Shown here: one piece after another, positions 42,927 to 45,300 of the stretch
How the letters are laid out: each line of letters opens with the position of its first letter
Position numbering within the stretch: position 1 is the first letter of the stretch
Origin: Bacillota bacterium
GTDB lineage: Bacteria > Bacillota > TC1
Assembly (NCBI GenBank): GCA_028683955.1
Contig: JAQUGR010000010.1
Coordinates: 1-45,300, forward strand
DNA: 45,300 nucleotides
Reading direction: 5' to 3'
Program-made: the position numbers and the translations under genes
Notes under the pieces: model-generated
What the model saw: only the letters and a program-made list of their open reading frames with translations
Database searches by the model: none
What the model was told of the DNA's origin: nothing

Positions 42927-44975
42927 TTACGGTGTCGGAGTAGGTTCTGGAGTAGGTTCTGGTTCTGGTGTCGGAGTAGGTTCTGGAGTCGGAGTTGGTG
43001 TTGGTTCTGGCGTTGGTTCTGGTTCAGGTAAACTCACAATATTCTTTTTAACTATAGTTCTTTTTATTATTTCCAAAGGACTTGGTTTTTGGAATTTTAC
43101 TACTTTTTCATCCTTTAAATATTTTTCCATAAAAAGCTTCCAGAATCTTGCTGGATAACCACCACCATATTGATTATAGAATCCGTTTTCTTTGTCTGCC
43201 AAATCAAAGCCCATCCAAACAGCAGCTGAGATATTTGGTGTATAGCCAACAAACCATAAATCTTTATTAGCATTTGTTCCTGTAAGTTGTGAAGTGCCAG
43301 TTTTACCAGCCATATCAAGACCACTTATTTTACTTTGTGCTCCAGTTCCATAACTTGTAACAGATTTTAAAAGATCTGTAATATACCAAGCTACAGTAGG
43401 CGTTATTACTTGTTCAGATTCTGGCTCATATTTATAGACAACTTTTCCATTTTTATTAACAATTTTTGTTATTAAATGAGGCTTTTCTAGAACACCTTCA
43501 TTACCGAATGCACCATATGCTCTAACCATTTCCATTGGTGTAACACCATTTTCAATACCACCTAAAGCTATTGATAAATAATATTTTTCTTCAGGTACCA
43601 ATTCAATACCTAGTCTAGTTGCAAATTCCCAACCTTTTCTAGGACTTATATCATTAAGAATTTGTACTGCAACAGTATTTATGGAGCTTGTTATTCCTTG
43701 GCGTACAGTTACAAGACCTCTATAGGTGCCACCAGAGTTCTGTGGTTGATAACCACTTATATTTATTGGACCGTCTACATAAGTATCATTAGCTGTTAAA
43801 CCCATTTCAATAGCTGGACCATAAGCTGCTATTGGTTTAAATGTTGATCCAGGTTGTCTGCCACTGGCATATACTCTGTTAAGTCCCATCGCTGTATAGT
43901 CTCTGCCGCCTAAAATACCTTTAACTTCACCCGTAGTTTGATCGTAAACTACCATTGCTACTTCGCATTTTTCATTATTTGCGTCTTTTGGGAAGTTAGT
44001 TGGAGTTTTAGCAAGATCTTCTAGAATCTCTTGACCCTTGGAATCCATTGTTGTATATATACTGTATCCACCTACAAATAGTGATGGCAGATTTTCTTCT
44101 TTTAGTATTTGTTCTGCATCCTTTATAGCTGAATCAATAAAGAAGCCATATTTATTATCAACTTTGTTTATTGAAGGGTTTAGCGTAATAGGCAGTGCAA
44201 TTGCAGCATCCATTTCTTCACTTGTTATATATCCTTCTTTTTCCATAGCTTTAAGTACGGAATTTCTTCTTTCTACGGCTTGATCCATATAATCTACAGG
44301 ATTCTTATAATAAGGTGATTGTGGTAAACCAGCTAAAGTTGCACATTCATCTAAAGTAAGATCTTCTAGCTCTTTATCAAAATATTTTTGAGCGGCTGCA
44401 TCTATACCGTAAGCACTTTGTCCAAAGAAGATAACATTAGCATAATATGTAAAAATTTCTTTTTTACTCATTACTTCTTCTATATTAAGAGCTATTAAAG
44501 CTTCTTGGATTTTTCTAGATATTGTTTTAGAAAAACGTTCATCAGGATCTATTAATAAATTCCTTGATAATTGTTGAGTAATTGTACTAGCCCCTTGTGA
44601 GCTATCTTTTGTAACATAGTTAGCAACAAGTGCTCTAACTAAACCATAAAGATCAATTCCACCATGAGTCCAAAAACTTCTATCTTCAATAGCCACCACA
44701 GCATTAATATAGTTAGTTGGTAAACTTTCATAATCAACCCAAACTCTATTTTCAGAATAGAATCTGCTGGAGACTAGAGTGCCTTCATCATCATAAAAAT
44801 CTGAAGTTAATTGTATATCAAAATCTTTAGGGCTAATTGGAGGTACGTTCTTTGCTATAGTTGATACGTAAAGAGTCAGTATGACTACAAAGGTAGATAT
44901 AAGAATTGTTATAGTTAGGAAGATACCTGCAATAATCTTTTTAATTTTATTTTTAATGTTGGAGTTCTCAGTCAT
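42927..44975 (-). CDS. class A penicillin-binding protein (PBP1A type) with Pro/Glu/Thr-rich tail
   Basis: A 682-residue bifunctional peptidoglycan synthase, paralogous to the one encoded at 39170-41530. One membrane helix (about 12-36), GT51 domain with EDRSFWTHGGIDLYG and GASTITQQLSRN, transpeptidase domain with QPGSTFKP, SSINTVAV and AGKTGTSQL. In place of the fibronectin-like domain it ends with about 36 residues of Pro-Glu-Pro-Thr repeats, likely an extended wall-spanning tail. It is a stand-alone gene, closed by the bidirectional terminator, and its start lies about 300 bp from the rRNA genes on the opposite strand. Confidence 0.94.
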   Translation of the reverse strand: MTENSNIKNKIKKIIAGIFLTITILISTFVVILTLYVSTIAKNVPPISPKDFDIQLTSDFYDDEGTLVSSRFYSENRVWVDYESLPTNYINAVVAIEDRSFWTHGGIDLYGLVRALVANYVTKDSSQGASTITQQLSRNLLIDPDERFSKTISRKIQEALIALNIEEVMSKKEIFTYYANVIFFGQSAYGIDAAAQKYFDKELEDLTLDECATLAGLPQSPYYKNPVDYMDQAVERRNSVLKAMEKEGYITSEEMDAAIALPITLNPSINKVDNKYGFFIDSAIKDAEQILKEENLPSLFVGGYSIYTTMDSKGQEILEDLAKTPTNFPKDANNEKCEVAMVVYDQTTGEVKGILGGRDYTAMGLNRVYASGRQPGSTFKPIAAYGPAIEMGLTANDTYVDGPINISGYQPQNSGGTYRGLVTVRQGITSSINTVAVQILNDISPRKGWEFATRLGIELVPEEKYYLSIALGGIENGVTPMEMVRAYGAFGNEGVLEKPHLITKIVNKNGKVVYKYEPESEQVITPTVAWYITDLLKSVTSYGTGAQSKISGLDMAGKTGTSQLTGTNANKDLWFVGYTPNISAAVWMGFDLADKENGFYNQYGGGYPARFWKLFMEKYLKDEKVVKFQKPSPLEIIKRTIVKKNIVSLPEPEPTPEPTPTPTPEPTPTPEPEPTPEPTPTP
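42928..43026 (-). repeat. low-complexity hexanucleotide-like repeat coding the P/E/T tail of the PBP
   Basis: On the plus strand the units GGTGTCGGAGTA, GGTTCTGGAGTA and GGTTCTGGT recur; on the coding strand they give Pro-Thr-Pro and Pro-Glu-Pro units. Nearly identical units make length change by slippage likely. The apparent Gly-Val-Ser-rich frame on the plus strand is only the complement of this repeat. Confidence 0.85.
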
Positions 44976-45122
44976 TTTATGGTCCTTTCAAAAATTACAT
45001 CTAATAATTACTTCCTTAATAATATTATAGGGATGGTTAAAAATCAAGTAAATTGGAAAGTGTACTATTAGAATATTGTTTAGGAAAAAATGCAAATTTA
45101 ATAAAAAAGGTCAAAAAAAGGG
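44976..45122. other. AT-rich spacer between the PBP gene and the rRNA promoter
   Basis: No gene, RNA or terminator is visible. The left end carries the ribosome site AAAGGACCATAAA-ATG of the leftward PBP gene; the right end runs into the rRNA promoter. Confidence 0.5.
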
Positions 45123-45151
45123 TTGACCTAGTAGCTGTAAAATGATATATT
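45123..45151 (+). promoter_or_regulatory. rRNA operon promoter
   Basis: -35 TTGACC (45123-45128), 17-bp spacer and -10 TATATT (45146-45151), close to the sigma-A consensus, about 120 bp before the 16S rRNA. Confidence 0.82.
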
Positions 45152-45274
45152 ATTTAAGCGACCTGAGGAAAAGGGTAGCAAGGTCATTGAAAACTGAACA
45201 ATAGAAGAAGAAGAATTAAAGAAACAACGTCAATGTAAAATAAAGAGTCAGATCTCGAAAGAGGTCACGGATAC
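45152..45274 (+). other. rRNA leader with antitermination-like and processing hairpin elements
   Basis: The leader includes a GACCT...AGGTC stem (about 45160-45185), the segment TTGAAAACTGAACAATAG often found before Firmicute rRNA genes, and a GATCTC-GAAA-GAGGTC hairpin (45251-45266) with a GNRA-type tetraloop, probably part of the processing stem of pre-16S rRNA. Confidence 0.6.
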
Positions 45275-45300
45275 ACAACGAAGAGTTTGATCCTGGCTCA
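45275..45300 (+). rRNA. rrs: 16S ribosomal RNA, 5' end only (cut by window edge)
   Basis: AGAGTTTGATCCTGGCTCA at 45282-45300 is the universal 5' segment of bacterial 16S rRNA (E. coli position 8 onward), which puts the mature 5' end at about 45275. The rest of the gene lies right of the window. Confidence 0.96.

Noticed and set aside
42889-43158. Plus-strand Gly-Val-Ser-rich open frame of 89 codons
   Set aside because: It is the complement of the Pro/Glu/Thr repeat of the PBP gene on the minus strand and overlaps the terminator; there is no ribosome site.
1-45300. CRISPR arrays, tRNA genes, prophage genes or replication origin
   Set aside because: No regularly spaced repeats, tRNA cloverleaf with a TTCGA-type arm, phage structural genes or DnaA-box clusters were seen on reading.

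Overview
The window reads as chromosomal DNA from a low-GC, Gram-positive anaerobe of the class Clostridia. The support is an AT-rich base composition with strong AGGAGG ribosome sites, a SCIFF peptide with its radical SAM maturase (a pair typical of Clostridia), a GatCAB amidotransferase, lipoteichoic-acid-synthase-type enzymes, a PolA with a dead proofreading domain, and a Firmicute-like rRNA promoter. I do not assign a genus.

Layout. Positions 1-124 are the 3' end of an IS3-family insertion sequence: the last codons of its OrfB transposase and its right terminal repeat. A minus-strand group (3750 down to 175) encodes the SCIFF peptide, its maturase, thioredoxin reductase and an HtrA-like membrane protease. 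Then come asnB plus an overlapping unknown gene (3869-6210, +) and a Dabb-domain protein (6270-6560, -).

The centre (6843-22199, all +) is an accessory catabolic-looking cluster and the main point of interest. In order it holds a RibD_C/DHFR-fold reductase, a COG0402 amidohydrolase, a BMP-family lipoprotein with an ABC ATPase and two permeases, a short lipoate-ligase-like protein, a GntR/FCD regulator, an SDR oxidoreductase, a first protein of the methenyl-tetrahydromethanopterin cyclohydrolase (Mch) family, E1-alpha, E1-beta and E2 of an acetoin/pyruvate-dehydrogenase-type complex, a second diverged Mch paralogue, and an iron-sulfur flavoprotein. No E3 and no other methanopterin-pathway gene is present. 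Two Mch paralogues flanking a lipoyl-dependent 2-oxoacid dehydrogenase is not a pathway I know. My working inference is import, deamination/reduction, ring opening and side-chain cleavage of a pterin-like or other N-heterocyclic compound, with the acyl product captured on lipoate/CoA.

The remainder is housekeeping: polA-mutM-coaE-rsmA-lgt (22456-28061), pcrA-ligA-gatC-gatA-gatB (28148-35493), a minus-strand cell-envelope group of two LTA-synthase-like proteins and a class A PBP (41530 down to 35581), tyrS (41653-42864), a second class A PBP with a Pro/Glu/Thr tail (44975 down to 42927), and the promoter, leader and first bases of an rRNA operon at the right edge. Six strong hairpin terminators or attenuators and several -10 promoter elements separate these units. 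No CRISPR array, tRNA, or origin was seen.
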